Position numbers and translations under genes: made by a program. Of a stretch of 64,000 nt of DNA, positions 54,209-63,505 are shown one piece after another. Below the pieces are notes generated by a model. The model saw only the letters and a list, made by a program, of their open reading frames with translations, ran no database searches and had not been told where the DNA came from. Positions within the stretch are counted from its first letter, which is position 1. Every line of letters starts with the position of its first letter. Origin of the DNA: Xanthomonas hortorum pv. pelargonii (GTDB lineage: Bacteria > Pseudomonadota > Gammaproteobacteria > Xanthomonadales > Xanthomonadaceae); NCBI RefSeq assembly GCF_024499015.1, contig NZ_CP098604.1:434001-498000 (forward strand). The letters are read 5' to 3'.

Positions 54209-56275
54209 ATGCATCCTCGCCTCGTTTCCTCGTTTCGCCGCTCCACGCTCACGCTGGCCCTGACCAGCCTGCTGACCCCTGCCCTGGCCATGGCCGAGGA
54301 CGCGCCTGCCCCGGCCGACCCGCAGACCCCGCCCAGTTCGGACACGCGCCACGACGCCACCCATTCCAGCGGCCGCCATATCAAGGATCTGGACAAGGTG
54401 GTCGTCACCGCCAGCCCGCTGCGCGATGCGGCCGGCGAATTGAGCCGCCCGGTCGAAGTGCTGGCCGGCGAGCGTCTGGACGAAGTGCGTAGCGAGAGCC
54501 TGGGCGAAACCGTGTCCAGCCTGCCCGGCGTGCAGAGTTCCAACTTCGGGCCCGGCGTCGGCCGGCCGATCATCCGCGGCCTGGACGGCCCGCGCGTGGC
54601 GGTGCTGCGCGATGGCCTGTCCACACAGGACGTGTCCACGGTCAGCCAGGACCACTCGCCGGCGATCGAGCCGTTCCTGGCCAACCAGATCGAAGTGCTG
54701 AAGGGTCCCTCCACCCTGCTGTATGGCTCCGGCGCGATCGGCGGCGTGGTCAACGTGGTCGACGGACGCATTGCCGAAACCCCGGTGGACGGCTTCAGCG
54801 GCCGCGCCGAAGTGCGCTTCGACGGCGGCGACAAGGACGGCAATACCGACATGTTCCGCGTCGATGCCGGCAATGGCAGCGGGCTGTCGATCCATGCCGA
54901 CGGCGTGTACCGCAACCAGAACGATTACGACACCCCGCAAGGGCGCCAGGCCAATTCCTGGATCGACTCCAAGGTGGGCTCGATCGGCGCGTCGCTGTCG
55001 GGCGATTGGGGCTTTGTCGGCCTCTCGGCGTCGCGCTTCCGCGACAATTACGGCAATCCCGGCGAGCCGGGCGATCTGTCGATCGGCGAGCGCGGCGTGT
55101 CGTTGAAGCTGCAGCAGGACCGCTACGACCTCAAGGGCGGGCTGACCGATCCGTGGGGCGAAGGCAGCGCGTTGCGTTACAGCTTCGGCCACACCGATTA
55201 CGCGCACACCGAGTTCGAAGGAGAAGAAGTCGGCACCGTGTTCACCAAGCGGGCAAACGAAGGCCGCGTGGAAGCCTCCTTCACCTTCAGCGGCGGCTGG
55301 CAGACCGCGTTCGGCCTGCAGGGCAGCGATACCACCTTCCAGGCCGTGGGCGAAGAATCCTTCGTACCCAAGACCGATACGCGCTCGCTCGGCGTGTTCG
55401 GCGTTGCGCGCAACAGCTGGGATCGCGTCACTGCGGAACTCGGCGCACGCGTGGACAAGGTCAAGTACCAGACCGACATCGGCGTGGACCGCGACTTCAC
55501 CCCGACCAGTTTCTCGCTCAGCGGCGGTTTCCGCTTCAACGAACAATGGCGTTTGACCGCCAACCTCGACCACGCCGAACGCGCGCCGGCCGAAGAAGAG
55601 CTGTTCGCCAACGGCCCGCATATCGCCACGCTAGCCTTCGAGATCGGCGATGCGAATCTGAAGACCGAAAAGGCCAACCAGGCCGAGCTGGGCCTGAACT
55701 TCCAGAACGAATGGGTGGATGCCAAGGTCGCCGCGTACTACAACCGCTACAACGACTTCGTCTACATCGTCGACACCGGCAACCAGTGGTTCAATGAGGA
55801 AGACAACGACTTCCTGCCGATCCGCCAGTGGACCCAGGCCGACGCGATCTTCCACGGTTTCGAAGGCGAGGCCACCTTCCATCTGGCCAACAACGACACC
55901 GGCGCGTGGGACCTGCGCGTGTTCGGCGACACCGTGCGCGCGCGCTTGAACGATGGCGGCAATCTGCCGCGTATCGCCCCGGGCCGCGTCGGCGCGCAAA
56001 TGCGCTGGAATGCCGACCAGTGGCGCGCTTCGCTCGGTGCCACCCGCACCATGAAGCAGGACAAGATCGCCGTGAACGAAACCGCGACCGACGGCTATAC
56101 GTTCGTCGATGCGCATCTGGCCTACCACGTGGACCGCGGCAGCAATGCGTGGGAAGTGTTTCTGGATGGCAACAACCTGACCAATCAGGATGCACGCGTG
56201 CACACCTCCTTCCTAAAGGACGATGTGATGCTTCCTGGTCGCAGCGCTTCGTTCGGCGTGCGGATGTTCTTCTGA
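54209..56275 (+). CDS. TonB-dependent receptor, ZnuD-like
   Basis: The 688-residue outer-membrane receptor has a signal peptide (about 1-29), a His-containing segment (HDATHSSGRH), the TonB-box-like region KVVVTASPL, a plug (about 75-185: VSSLPGVQSSNFGPGVGRPIIRGLDGPRVAVLRDGLSTQDVSTVSQDHSPAIEP), then a 22-strand-type barrel ending in Phe (SFGVRMFF). The plug motif PGVGRPIIRGLDGPRVAVL and the barrel HTDYAHTEFEGEEVGTVFTKRANEGR are like ZnuD-family zinc (or heme) receptors. With the divergent MerC protein it would import zinc. It ends at a strong terminator. Confidence 0.88.
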   Translation: MHPRLVSSFRRSTLTLALTSLLTPALAMAEDAPAPADPQTPPSSDTRHDATHSSGRHIKDLDKVVVTASPLRDAAGELSRPVEVLAGERLDEVRSESLGETVSSLPGVQSSNFGPGVGRPIIRGLDGPRVAVLRDGLSTQDVSTVSQDHSPAIEPFLANQIEVLKGPSTLLYGSGAIGGVVNVVDGRIAETPVDGFSGRAEVRFDGGDKDGNTDMFRVDAGNGSGLSIHADGVYRNQNDYDTPQGRQANSWIDSKVGSIGASLSGDWGFVGLSASRFRDNYGNPGEPGDLSIGERGVSLKLQQDRYDLKGGLTDPWGEGSALRYSFGHTDYAHTEFEGEEVGTVFTKRANEGRVEASFTFSGGWQTAFGLQGSDTTFQAVGEESFVPKTDTRSLGVFGVARNSWDRVTAELGARVDKVKYQTDIGVDRDFTPTSFSLSGGFRFNEQWRLTANLDHAERAPAEEELFANGPHIATLAFEIGDANLKTEKANQAELGLNFQNEWVDAKVAAYYNRYNDFVYIVDTGNQWFNEEDNDFLPIRQWTQADAIFHGFEGEATFHLANNDTGAWDLRVFGDTVRARLNDGGNLPRIAPGRVGAQMRWNADQWRASLGATRTMKQDKIAVNETATDGYTFVDAHLAYHVDRGSNAWEVFLDGNNLTNQDARVHTSFLKDDVMLPGRSASFGVRMFF

Positions 56276-56301
56276 CGGCGCTCTCTCCCGCCGTCATAAG
56301 C

Positions 56302-56328
56302 GAGGCCGCCTTCGGGCGGCCTCTTTTT
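56302..56328 (+). terminator. Rho-independent terminator after the ZnuD-like receptor
   Basis: Perfect 9-bp stem GAGGCCGCC (56302-56310) and GGCGGCCTC (56315-56323) with the stable TTCG loop, followed by five T residues (56324-56328). It sits 27 bases after the receptor stop codon. Confidence 0.95.
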
Positions 56329-56547
56329 GCGTTGTCCAGGTGATGGCTGCGCCAGCGCTGCATCGCGTACCGGAAGGCGCATCGTGCCGCTGCGACCTGC
56401 TCAGCGGCCGAGGCCGGCCTTGCAGGCTCGACTGTCAGGCGAATGCACTGCTCGCAGCACAGGGGCTCTCACGCACAACCAAGCGACACGGCTGGAGATC
56501 GCAAGCCATCGACAGCGGCCAGCGTTCGCATGGATAGCGACAGCATC

Positions 56548-56593
56548 TTGAAACTTCCAACTGAAACTTGCCAATAAGTGCATATACACGCAT
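56548..56593. promoter_or_regulatory. Candidate marR operator/promoter region
   Basis: In the 344-base gap before marR, a 13-base direct repeat TGAAACTTCCAAC (56549-56561) and TGAAACTTGCCAAT (56562-56575) is followed by a near-palindrome GTGCATATACAC (56579-56590). It ends 27 bases before the marR start. TTGAAA or TTGCCA could serve as a -35 box, but no clean -10 follows. Auto-regulation by MarR is inferred from the family. The gap from 56329 to 56547 shows nothing else I can support. Confidence 0.35.
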
Positions 56594-56619
56594 TCTGCTT
56601 GCCACTGTGGAGGCATCCC

Positions 56620-57042
56620 ATGTCCAAGCTCAGCGGCTGTACCTGCTTTCATCTGCGCCGTGCTGCACGGCGTACCTCCCAGCTGTACGACCACGCGCTG
56701 GCGCCGGTGGGTCTGAGCCTCAACGAATACTCGATCCTGCGCAGGCTGGATGCGGCGCAATCGCTGGGCGCGCTGGCACACACGCTGGGCATGGACCGCA
56801 CCACCCTCACCCGCAACCTCAAACCGCTACTGGCGGCCGGATGGATCAAGACCCAACGCGGCGAGGATGCCCGGCAGAAATGGCTGGTCCTGAGCCGCAG
56901 CGGCCGTGGGTTGCTGGTGCGCGCACGGCCGCACTGGCTGGCGGCGCAGGAACAGCTCGAGGCGCTGTTCGGTGCGGCACCGACCGCACAGTTGCATGCA
57001 ACGCTGGAACGCCTGGATGCCTTACTGGAGACAGCCGCATGA
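56620..57042 (+). CDS. MarR family transcriptional regulator
   Basis: The 140-residue protein has the MarR winged helix: SGCTCFHLRRAARRTSQLYDHALAPVGLSLNEYSILRRL, LGALAHTLGMDRTTLTRNLKPLLAAGWIKTQRGEDARQKWLVLSRSGRGLL. The Cys pair C7/C9 might act as a redox sensor (guess). ATG 56620 has GTGGAGG upstream at 7-8 bases, while an earlier in-frame ATG at 56578 has none. It overlaps the MFS gene by four bases (ATGA) and so probably controls it. Confidence 0.93.
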   Translation: MSKLSGCTCFHLRRAARRTSQLYDHALAPVGLSLNEYSILRRLDAAQSLGALAHTLGMDRTTLTRNLKPLLAAGWIKTQRGEDARQKWLVLSRSGRGLLVRARPHWLAAQEQLEALFGAAPTAQLHATLERLDALLETAA

Positions 57043-58262
57043 GCGCCCCGGCGACAGCGCGTGCGAGCGCGCAGTGGGGATTGCTGCTCATCGCCTCGGC
57101 GATGCTGATGCTGACGATGGGCGCGCGCCAGACCACCGGCTTGTTCGTGGAGCCGATCCATCGGCAGACCGGGATCGGCATCGCGTCGATCAGCTTCGCG
57201 CTGGCGGTGGGGCAATTGGTCTGGGGCGCGGTGCAACCGGTGTTCGGGGCGATTGCCGACGAGCGCGGCCCGTTGCCGGTGCTGCTGTTCGGCGGCGTGC
57301 TGTTATCGCTGGGCTTGGGGCTGAGCCCGTGGATGGCCAGCGAATGGGGGCTGATCGTCTCGCTCGGCATTCTGGCTGCCGCAGGTGCGGGCGCAGGCAG
57401 TTTTTCGGTGCTGATCGGTGCCACCGCCGGTCGTATTGCGCCGGAGCGGCGTTCGTTCGCGGCCGGGCTGATCAACGCCGGCGGCTCGCTCGGGCAGTTC
57501 GTGTTTGCGCCGCTGGTGCAGTTGATGATCGGCGCAGCCGGTTGGGCAAGGGCGATGACCGGGCTGGCAGTGATCTCGTTGTTGACCTTGCCGCTGGCCT
57601 GGCCGCTGCGACGTAGATCATCGCCGCCAGGCACGCGCAGTACCGTCGCAAACGACGACATCGGTTTGCGTGCGCAGTTGCGCCTGGCAGTACGCGATCG
57701 CAGTTACTGGTGCCTGCATCTGGGCTTTTTTACCTGCGGGGTACACATCGCGTTTCTGGTCACGCACCTGCCCGGCGAAATCGCACTGTGCGGTCTGCCT
57801 GCCAGCGTGTCTGCAGCATCGATCGCACTGATCGGCTTGTTCAACGTGGCCGGCAGCCTGGTCGCCGGCAAACTGGGCGAACGCATCCGCATGAAGTGGT
57901 TGCTGTGCGCGTTGTACGCCAGCCGTGCGGTGTTGATCGGCCTGTATCTGATTGCGCCGCCAACGCCACTGACCTTCTACCTGTTCGCCGCGGCACTGGG
58001 CTTTACCTGGCTGGGCACGGTGCCACCGACGGCAGGATTGATCGGCAAATTGTTTGGCCCGCGCTATCTGGGAACGTTGTTCGGGCTGACCTTGTTGTCG
58101 CATCAGGTGGGCGGTTTCTTCGGCGCGTGGCTGGGTGGGCTGGCGCTGGAGCGCTTCGGCGATTACAGCTGGATGTGGTACGCCGACATGGCGCTGGCAG
58201 TGGTCGCCGCACTGATCAATCTACCGATTCGGGAAGCGGCACCGGTCCGCGCGGTGGCGTAA
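57039..58262 (+). CDS. MFS transporter
   Basis: The 407-residue protein has about 12 transmembrane helices and MFS features: an N-half with TGLFVEPIHRQTGIGIASISFALAVGQLVWGAVQPVFGAIADERG (a motif A-like loop, GAIADERG) and a C-half with GLFNVAGSLVAGKLGERI. It resembles oxalate/formate or monocarboxylate-type MFS carriers; the substrate is unknown. It starts at ATG 57039, overlapping marR by 4 bases, so MarR and the carrier are cotranscribed. A larger frame opens further upstream but crosses marR, so it is not the gene. Confidence 0.92.
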   Translation: MSAPATARASAQWGLLLIASAMLMLTMGARQTTGLFVEPIHRQTGIGIASISFALAVGQLVWGAVQPVFGAIADERGPLPVLLFGGVLLSLGLGLSPWMASEWGLIVSLGILAAAGAGAGSFSVLIGATAGRIAPERRSFAAGLINAGGSLGQFVFAPLVQLMIGAAGWARAMTGLAVISLLTLPLAWPLRRRSSPPGTRSTVANDDIGLRAQLRLAVRDRSYWCLHLGFFTCGVHIAFLVTHLPGEIALCGLPASVSAASIALIGLFNVAGSLVAGKLGERIRMKWLLCALYASRAVLIGLYLIAPPTPLTFYLFAAALGFTWLGTVPPTAGLIGKLFGPRYLGTLFGLTLLSHQVGGFFGAWLGGLALERFGDYSWMWYADMALAVVAALINLPIREAAPVRAVA

Positions 58263-58459
58263 GGCGCGGGCAAAGCGCGTGGGCATGGGTTGACGCGGCG
58301 CACAACAGCTTTTGCTGGCAACTCCGTTAGAACAGCAACGCAACGTGCGTTACCGCGTTGCGCTACCGGCGCCGTGATGTGCTGCCGGTCACTTTGTTGG
58401 CAGAGCGCGCGCGACTGCACGCATCGCTGCCAGTTGCGACGCTTCTAAGGAGAGCTTTC

Positions 58460-60835
58460 ATGTCGTCATCGATGCCCCGCTATGCCTTGTCCCTGGCCAT
58501 TGGCGCACTGCTTGCGCCCGCTGTGCATGCGCAAACCTCGACAGCAGAACCGCGCAGCGACGCCACCACATTGGATGCAGTGATCGTCAGCGGCACAGCG
58601 CGCTTCAAGGGCCTGGCCAAGCGCGATGCCAGCTTTTCGATCACCACCGCCAGCGCAGAACAGATCCAGCAGGCGGTGCCGCAGAGCACCGCAGACCTGT
58701 TGAAGATCGTGCCGGGCGTGTGGGCCGAGCCCAGCGGCGGTGGCACCGGTGCCAACATCTTCGTGCGCGGCATGCCGTCCGAAGGCGACGCGCCGTTCGT
58801 GACGATGCAACTGGATGGCTCGCCGCTGTTTCCGCCACCGACCTTGTCGTTTTTGGAAAACTCCACCTTGTTCCGCGTCGACGATACCGTCGAGCGCATG
58901 GAAGTGTTGCGTGGTGGTTCCAGCCCGATCTTCTCCAACGGGCAGCCGGGGCTGACAGTCAATTTCATCCAGAAAAAAGGCCAGGACGAACCCGAAGGCA
59001 GCGTGCGCCTGACCGGCGGCAACAACGACCTGCGCCGCATCGATGTGTTCAACAGCGGGCCGATGGGCAACGGTTGGTATTACAGCGTGGGCGGTTTCTT
59101 TCGCGAGACCGATGGCGTACGCGACCCGCAGTTTTCCGCCGACAAGGGCGGCCAGTTCAGCGCCACCTTGAGCAAGCGCTGGGACAGTGGCGAAGTGTCG
59201 TTGTACGCGCGGCATACCGACGACAACAACGCGTTCTATACCGCCATTCCATTGTTGTCGCGCAATAACGGCAACGACCTGTCCAACTTCCCCGGCTTGA
59301 ATGCGCAGACCGGAACCCTGCTCGGCCGCGACTTCCGCAATGTCGATCTGCTGGTCGGGCCGAATGGACAGACCATCCGACGCGATCTGGCCGACGGACG
59401 TGGCGTCAATATCGATGTGTTCGGCGGCGAATTGAACTGGGAAACCGGCGCCTGGACCATTGCCGATCGCTTCAACGTGATGAGCGGCAGCGCGCCGACC
59501 TATGCGCTGTTCACCGGCGACGCACCGCAGCGCCTGAGCGACTTCATCGCCAGCTATGGCACCACCGGCAGCGGCAGTTTCACCAACGGCGGTGGCGCGG
59601 TCGACCCGAATCAGCAGGTGCTAGAAGCCGGCTGGTGGTCGGTGGACAAGCGCCTGAATTCGGTCACCAACGACTTGCGCCTGAGCCGCGAACTGTTTGC
59701 CGGCAATACGCTCACCGTGGGCGCGTACTACGCCAAGTACTCCTCGGCCGACACCTGGTATCTGGGCAACACCATGTTACTCACCGCGCAGAACAACGCG
59801 CGGCGTATCGATCTGGCCTTGGACAATGGGCAACAGGCCACGCGTCAGGGCTTCACCAGCACTGCATTCTTCAACCTGCGCGCGAACTACGACGGCGAGA
59901 ACATCGCCGCCTTCGTCGCCGACGAATGGGAACTCAACGAGCGCTTGCGCCTGGACCTGGGTGCCCGTTACGAACGCCAGAGCGTGACCGGCGACGTGCA
60001 CGATACCGCCAGCGTCGATCTGGATGCCAACCCGGCCACGTTGTACGACAACGCCACCTCGCTGGCACTGGCCAGCACCCGCCGCATCGATCAGGACGAT
60101 GAAGCGTTATCGTGGACTGCAGGCCTTAACTTCACACTGGATGATCACAACAGCCTGTTCGCGCGCGTCAACTCCGGGGTGAAGTTTCCCGGCTTCGACA
60201 ATCTGCGCGATGGACAGAATCGCGTGCAGGAAGTGGATCAGTACGAACTCGGTCTCAAGTTCGGCGCCAGCAACTACGATCTGTACCTGACCGCGTTCTA
60301 CAACACCTTCAAGAACTCGCCGTTTCAGGCGTTCCTGGCCGATGGCACCAACTTCACCGCAGTCGGCGATTCGCGCGCCTACGGCATGGAAGTGGAAGCG
60401 GCCATCCGCCCGTTCGGCGGTTTCGAGCTGGCCAGTACCGGCGTCTGGCTGGATGCCAAGTACCGGGATTATCAAAACTTCACCGGCAACCAGGTGATGC
60501 GCCAGCCCAAGCGCCAGTTCCGCATCACGCCCAGCTATTACTGGATGCTGCCGTTCGGCGATCTAAAGCTGTTTGCCACCTATTCCTACGTGGGCGAGCG
60601 CTTTGCGGATCTGGCCAACAGCCAGCGCCTGCCCTCCTACGACATGGTGGATATCGGCGCCAACCTGCATGTGGGCGAGCACTGGGAAGTGACCGCAAGT
60701 GGCAGCAATATCACCGACACGCTGGGCCTGACCGAAGGCAATGTGCGCGTGCAGGGAGCCGCAACCGGCGGCGTGTTCATGGGCCGGCCGATTGCCGGAC
60801 GGCAGTACCAGATGTCGGTGGCGTATCGCTGGTAG
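58460..60835 (+). CDS. TonB-dependent receptor (substrate unknown)
   Basis: The 791-residue outer-membrane receptor has a signal peptide (about 1-25, AVHAQ), a TonB-box-like LDAVIVSGTAR, a plug (about 60-170: QSTADLLKIVPGVWAEPSGGGTGANIFVRGMPSEGDAPFVTMQLDGSPLF), SPIFSNGQPGLTVNFIQKKG at its end, and a 22-strand-type barrel with many aromatic strands and the final YRW. The plug features resemble siderophore-type and Caulobacter-like TonB receptors, not ZnuD. ATG 58460 has AAGGAGAG upstream. It follows the MFS carrier by 197 bases but probably has its own promoter; a 7-bp inverted repeat CGCAACG/CGTTGCG lies at 58339-58362. Confidence 0.92.
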   Translation: MSSSMPRYALSLAIGALLAPAVHAQTSTAEPRSDATTLDAVIVSGTARFKGLAKRDASFSITTASAEQIQQAVPQSTADLLKIVPGVWAEPSGGGTGANIFVRGMPSEGDAPFVTMQLDGSPLFPPPTLSFLENSTLFRVDDTVERMEVLRGGSSPIFSNGQPGLTVNFIQKKGQDEPEGSVRLTGGNNDLRRIDVFNSGPMGNGWYYSVGGFFRETDGVRDPQFSADKGGQFSATLSKRWDSGEVSLYARHTDDNNAFYTAIPLLSRNNGNDLSNFPGLNAQTGTLLGRDFRNVDLLVGPNGQTIRRDLADGRGVNIDVFGGELNWETGAWTIADRFNVMSGSAPTYALFTGDAPQRLSDFIASYGTTGSGSFTNGGGAVDPNQQVLEAGWWSVDKRLNSVTNDLRLSRELFAGNTLTVGAYYAKYSSADTWYLGNTMLLTAQNNARRIDLALDNGQQATRQGFTSTAFFNLRANYDGENIAAFVADEWELNERLRLDLGARYERQSVTGDVHDTASVDLDANPATLYDNATSLALASTRRIDQDDEALSWTAGLNFTLDDHNSLFARVNSGVKFPGFDNLRDGQNRVQEVDQYELGLKFGASNYDLYLTAFYNTFKNSPFQAFLADGTNFTAVGDSRAYGMEVEAAIRPFGGFELASTGVWLDAKYRDYQNFTGNQVMRQPKRQFRITPSYYWMLPFGDLKLFATYSYVGERFADLANSQRLPSYDMVDIGANLHVGEHWEVTASGSNITDTLGLTEGNVRVQGAATGGVFMGRPIAGRQYQMSVAYRW

Positions 60836-61722
60836 GTGCTGCAATCGAGAAGTGCGGGCGCTGACGCCTCGCCACGCGCGGCATCGGCGCCTGCGTTCGT
60901 CCTGCTGGCAACTGACGTTGTCATGTTGCAGGTGCGTGCACGTGCGCAGCGCTGAACGGTGCCAGATGCATGCATGGCGGCGCAGGTAACAGCGGCCGTT
61001 CTTCATAAAGCACTACAGCAGCGACGCATCTGATGCGTGCATGCTGCGACCAGGGCGCATTACCTTCGCGATCGGCGTAGCGCATCAATCCAAATGCGAA
61101 GCAGATTCGCGCATCGTGATTTTTTCTATCAATAGATTCCGGATAGATCGCAAAATATAGCGGCCAATCTCGTGCCGAAAACTTCGCATTGCGTGCGTGA
61201 GTCGGCATGCCTCGCATAAACTGCGCAGCGGGTCACGTGAATGTCACCTGGTGCCTGGCTTGCAAACAAGAATTGACCAATCTTTAATCGGATCGCTGCC
61301 GATGCATGCGCATCGCCAGCGTCGGTTGCGCGGACGCGCACAGGGGAGCCGACGGACGACCTGGTCGCATCCATCCAGCGTTTCTGACGGATGCGTTTCA
61401 CTGGCTCTTTCGGGATACACGGACATGGCCCCTGTTGCTGCCTGTTGGCATTCTTCTTTTGCACGCTGCATCCAACCCGACCTGGTACTGACGGCTCGCC
61501 CGTACTGCCAGGCGCATGCCTCCGGCGTTGCCTGATCGGGTTTCCTCAACGCGGCCATTGCCGCGTGAATTCACTTTTCAACGTCTACTGATTCTGCCGA
61601 TTCGGGCTCGATAGGCACGGCCCGAATGTGTTGAAGCAGTTGCACTGGCCGATCGCCTGATCGACCGGACGGGGAACTGTGTCGCTTTAACCGTGCCTAC
61701 CCTTTGACCGGAATCAAACGGA
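60836..61722. other. 887-base intergenic region before the secreted protease
   Basis: The longest gene-free stretch of the window. It holds several features: an AT-rich block (61118-61160, TTTTTTCTATCAATAGATT and AAAATATAG) that is out of character here, an 8-bp inverted repeat ATTCGGGC (61600-61607)/GCCCGAAT (61620-61627), and TCACGTGA at 61233-61240. The reading frames in it have no coding character or start sites. The region probably carries a long leader or control elements for the protease, but I see no certain promoter. Confidence 0.5.
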
Positions 61723-63504
61723 ATGAACCTTTTTCACAGGCGACATCTCGCACTGCTGATCGGCGCCGTGCTGATCGGCAGCCCACCAATCGCTGCGCTT
61801 GCCGCACAGCCGGCGACCGCTGCCCGGGCCAACGCAGGCGACCCGCTACTGCGTTATCAATGGCACATCTCCAACCAGGGACAAGCCGTGATCGGCGACA
61901 GCCGCCCGGTACCTGGCGTGGATATGGATGTGGATCTCCTGCATGCCATCGACATTCGCGGCCGCGGCGTGCGGGTTGGCGTGGTGGACGACGGCCTGGA
62001 ACTGCGCCACGAAGATCTGGCCGACAATATCCTGCCGAATGGCTCGCACAATTTCGAAGACGGATCGCACGACACAACTCCCATCGATCCCGAGAATGCG
62101 CATGGCACGTTGGTGGCCGGCATCATCGGTGCGGTCGGCTGGAACGGCCGCGGTGGGCGCGGCGTCGCACCGGAAGCGCTGCTTGCCGGCTTCGATTTGT
62201 TCGGGCGGGCGTCGTCCACCTCCGATGCCAGCGTGCGCTATGCGTGGGGCGATGGACCCGAGGCGCGCAACATCGATGTGTTCAACAATAGCTGGGGGTC
62301 GGTCGCGTCGATCTACTTCGATTTTCCGGTGGAGGATCAGCAGTCCTGGGAAGCCTTGATGCGATCGACCCGCGGCGGTCTTGGCGGCATCTACGTCAAG
62401 TCTGCGGGCAACAGCTTCAGGCGCCTGCGCGTGCCGGACCAGACCGGAACGCCCGTCAACATCTGCAGCGAGCTATCGCGCACATTGAATGTCGGTTGCG
62501 CCCTGGCCAACATCGATCCGCTGGCCAACCTGCCGGGCACCATTGTCGTTGCCAGCGTCAATGCCAAGGGGCAACGCGCCTCGTATTCGTCGTCGGGTTC
62601 TGCATTGTGGGTGTCCGGTCTTGGTGGCGAGTTCGGGCGACAGCGCAAGTTCTACCCCAACGCAGCGCAGATCTTCGCGCCGGATACCGCGCCGTTCGCT
62701 TACGACCCGGCCATTGTCTCCACCGATCTGAGCGGCTGCCAGGCAGGCTACAACGTCGACAATCCCGCGGCGGTATTGAACGCGCTGGACAGTAGCGCCT
62801 CCAGGATCGATGCATCCTGCAATTACAGCGGCATCATGAATGGCACCTCGGCAGCGGCGCCTACCGTCTCCGGTGTGGCCGCGTTGATCCTCAGTACCAA
62901 TTCCAGCCTGAGCGCGCGCGACGTCAAGTACATCCTGGCCACCACCGCGCGGCAGATCGATCCGTGGCAACCACGTGTGGCCTATCAGGGCAGCGTGATC
63001 GATCCGGGCTGGATCACCAATGCCGCCGGGCATCGCTTCAGTAACTGGTATGGCTTCGGGTTGGCCGATGCGGCGGCGGCCGTTTACAAGGCCAGCAACT
63101 TCACGCCACTGCCGCCGATGCGCGACACACGCTGGGTCAAGTCCGGCAATGCAGGTAGCCAGATCGGTGGGCCGGCGCGGCCGGCCACCCAGCGGATTCG
63201 CATCAAGCAGGCAATGAAGGTCGAATCGGTGCAACTGTCGCTGGAAACCGCGCATCTGACGCCCAGCAATCTGCGGGTGGTGCTGGTATCGCCCAGTGGC
63301 ACACGCAGCTATGTGCTCACGCCGTTCTCGGCGCTGGATGCCGATGCCTATGCCAAGACCGGGTTCTATATCGACCTTACTTCCAGCAACGCGTTTCTGG
63401 ACGAAACCTCGCAGGGCGTGTGGACGCTGGAAGTCACCGACATGAGCGAGCCCAGGACCACTGCTGCACTCAAGACGTTCAAACTTCGCATCGTGGGGCA
63501 CTGA
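61723..63504 (+). CDS. Kexin-like S8 secreted serine protease with P domain
   Basis: The 593-residue secreted protease has a signal peptide (about 1-28) and the subtilase triad in kexin-type order: D89 (GVVDDGLELRHEDL), H127 (NAHGTLVAGIIG), oxyanion Asn N230 (SAGN) and S376 (NGTSAAAPTVSGVAALIL). DDGLE and HGTLVAG are S8B (kexin/proprotein convertase) hallmarks, and a P/proprotein-convertase domain occupies about residues 480-593 (RIRIKQAMKVESVQLSLETAHLTPSNLRVVLVSPSGT). Cys residues in the loops suggest disulfides. It may serve as an exoenzyme toward host or competitor proteins. A second secreted gene follows after one base (TGA T ATG). Confidence 0.93.
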   Translation: MNLFHRRHLALLIGAVLIGSPPIAALAAQPATAARANAGDPLLRYQWHISNQGQAVIGDSRPVPGVDMDVDLLHAIDIRGRGVRVGVVDDGLELRHEDLADNILPNGSHNFEDGSHDTTPIDPENAHGTLVAGIIGAVGWNGRGGRGVAPEALLAGFDLFGRASSTSDASVRYAWGDGPEARNIDVFNNSWGSVASIYFDFPVEDQQSWEALMRSTRGGLGGIYVKSAGNSFRRLRVPDQTGTPVNICSELSRTLNVGCALANIDPLANLPGTIVVASVNAKGQRASYSSSGSALWVSGLGGEFGRQRKFYPNAAQIFAPDTAPFAYDPAIVSTDLSGCQAGYNVDNPAAVLNALDSSASRIDASCNYSGIMNGTSAAAPTVSGVAALILSTNSSLSARDVKYILATTARQIDPWQPRVAYQGSVIDPGWITNAAGHRFSNWYGFGLADAAAAVYKASNFTPLPPMRDTRWVKSGNAGSQIGGPARPATQRIRIKQAMKVESVQLSLETAHLTPSNLRVVLVSPSGTRSYVLTPFSALDADAYAKTGFYIDLTSSNAFLDETSQGVWTLEVTDMSEPRTTAALKTFKLRIVGH

Positions 63505-63505
63505 T

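Noticed and set aside
61229..61249. Clp/CRP-like site in TCACGTGAATGTCACC
   Set aside because: The two half-sites GTGA and TCAC are only 3 bases apart instead of 6, so it does not fit the TGTGA-N6-TCACA consensus.
61197..61535. Possible small genes in the protease leader (112 codons plus strand, 104 codons minus strand)
   Set aside because: No ribosome-binding site, no codon bias and no motif; the two frames overlap each other on opposite strands.
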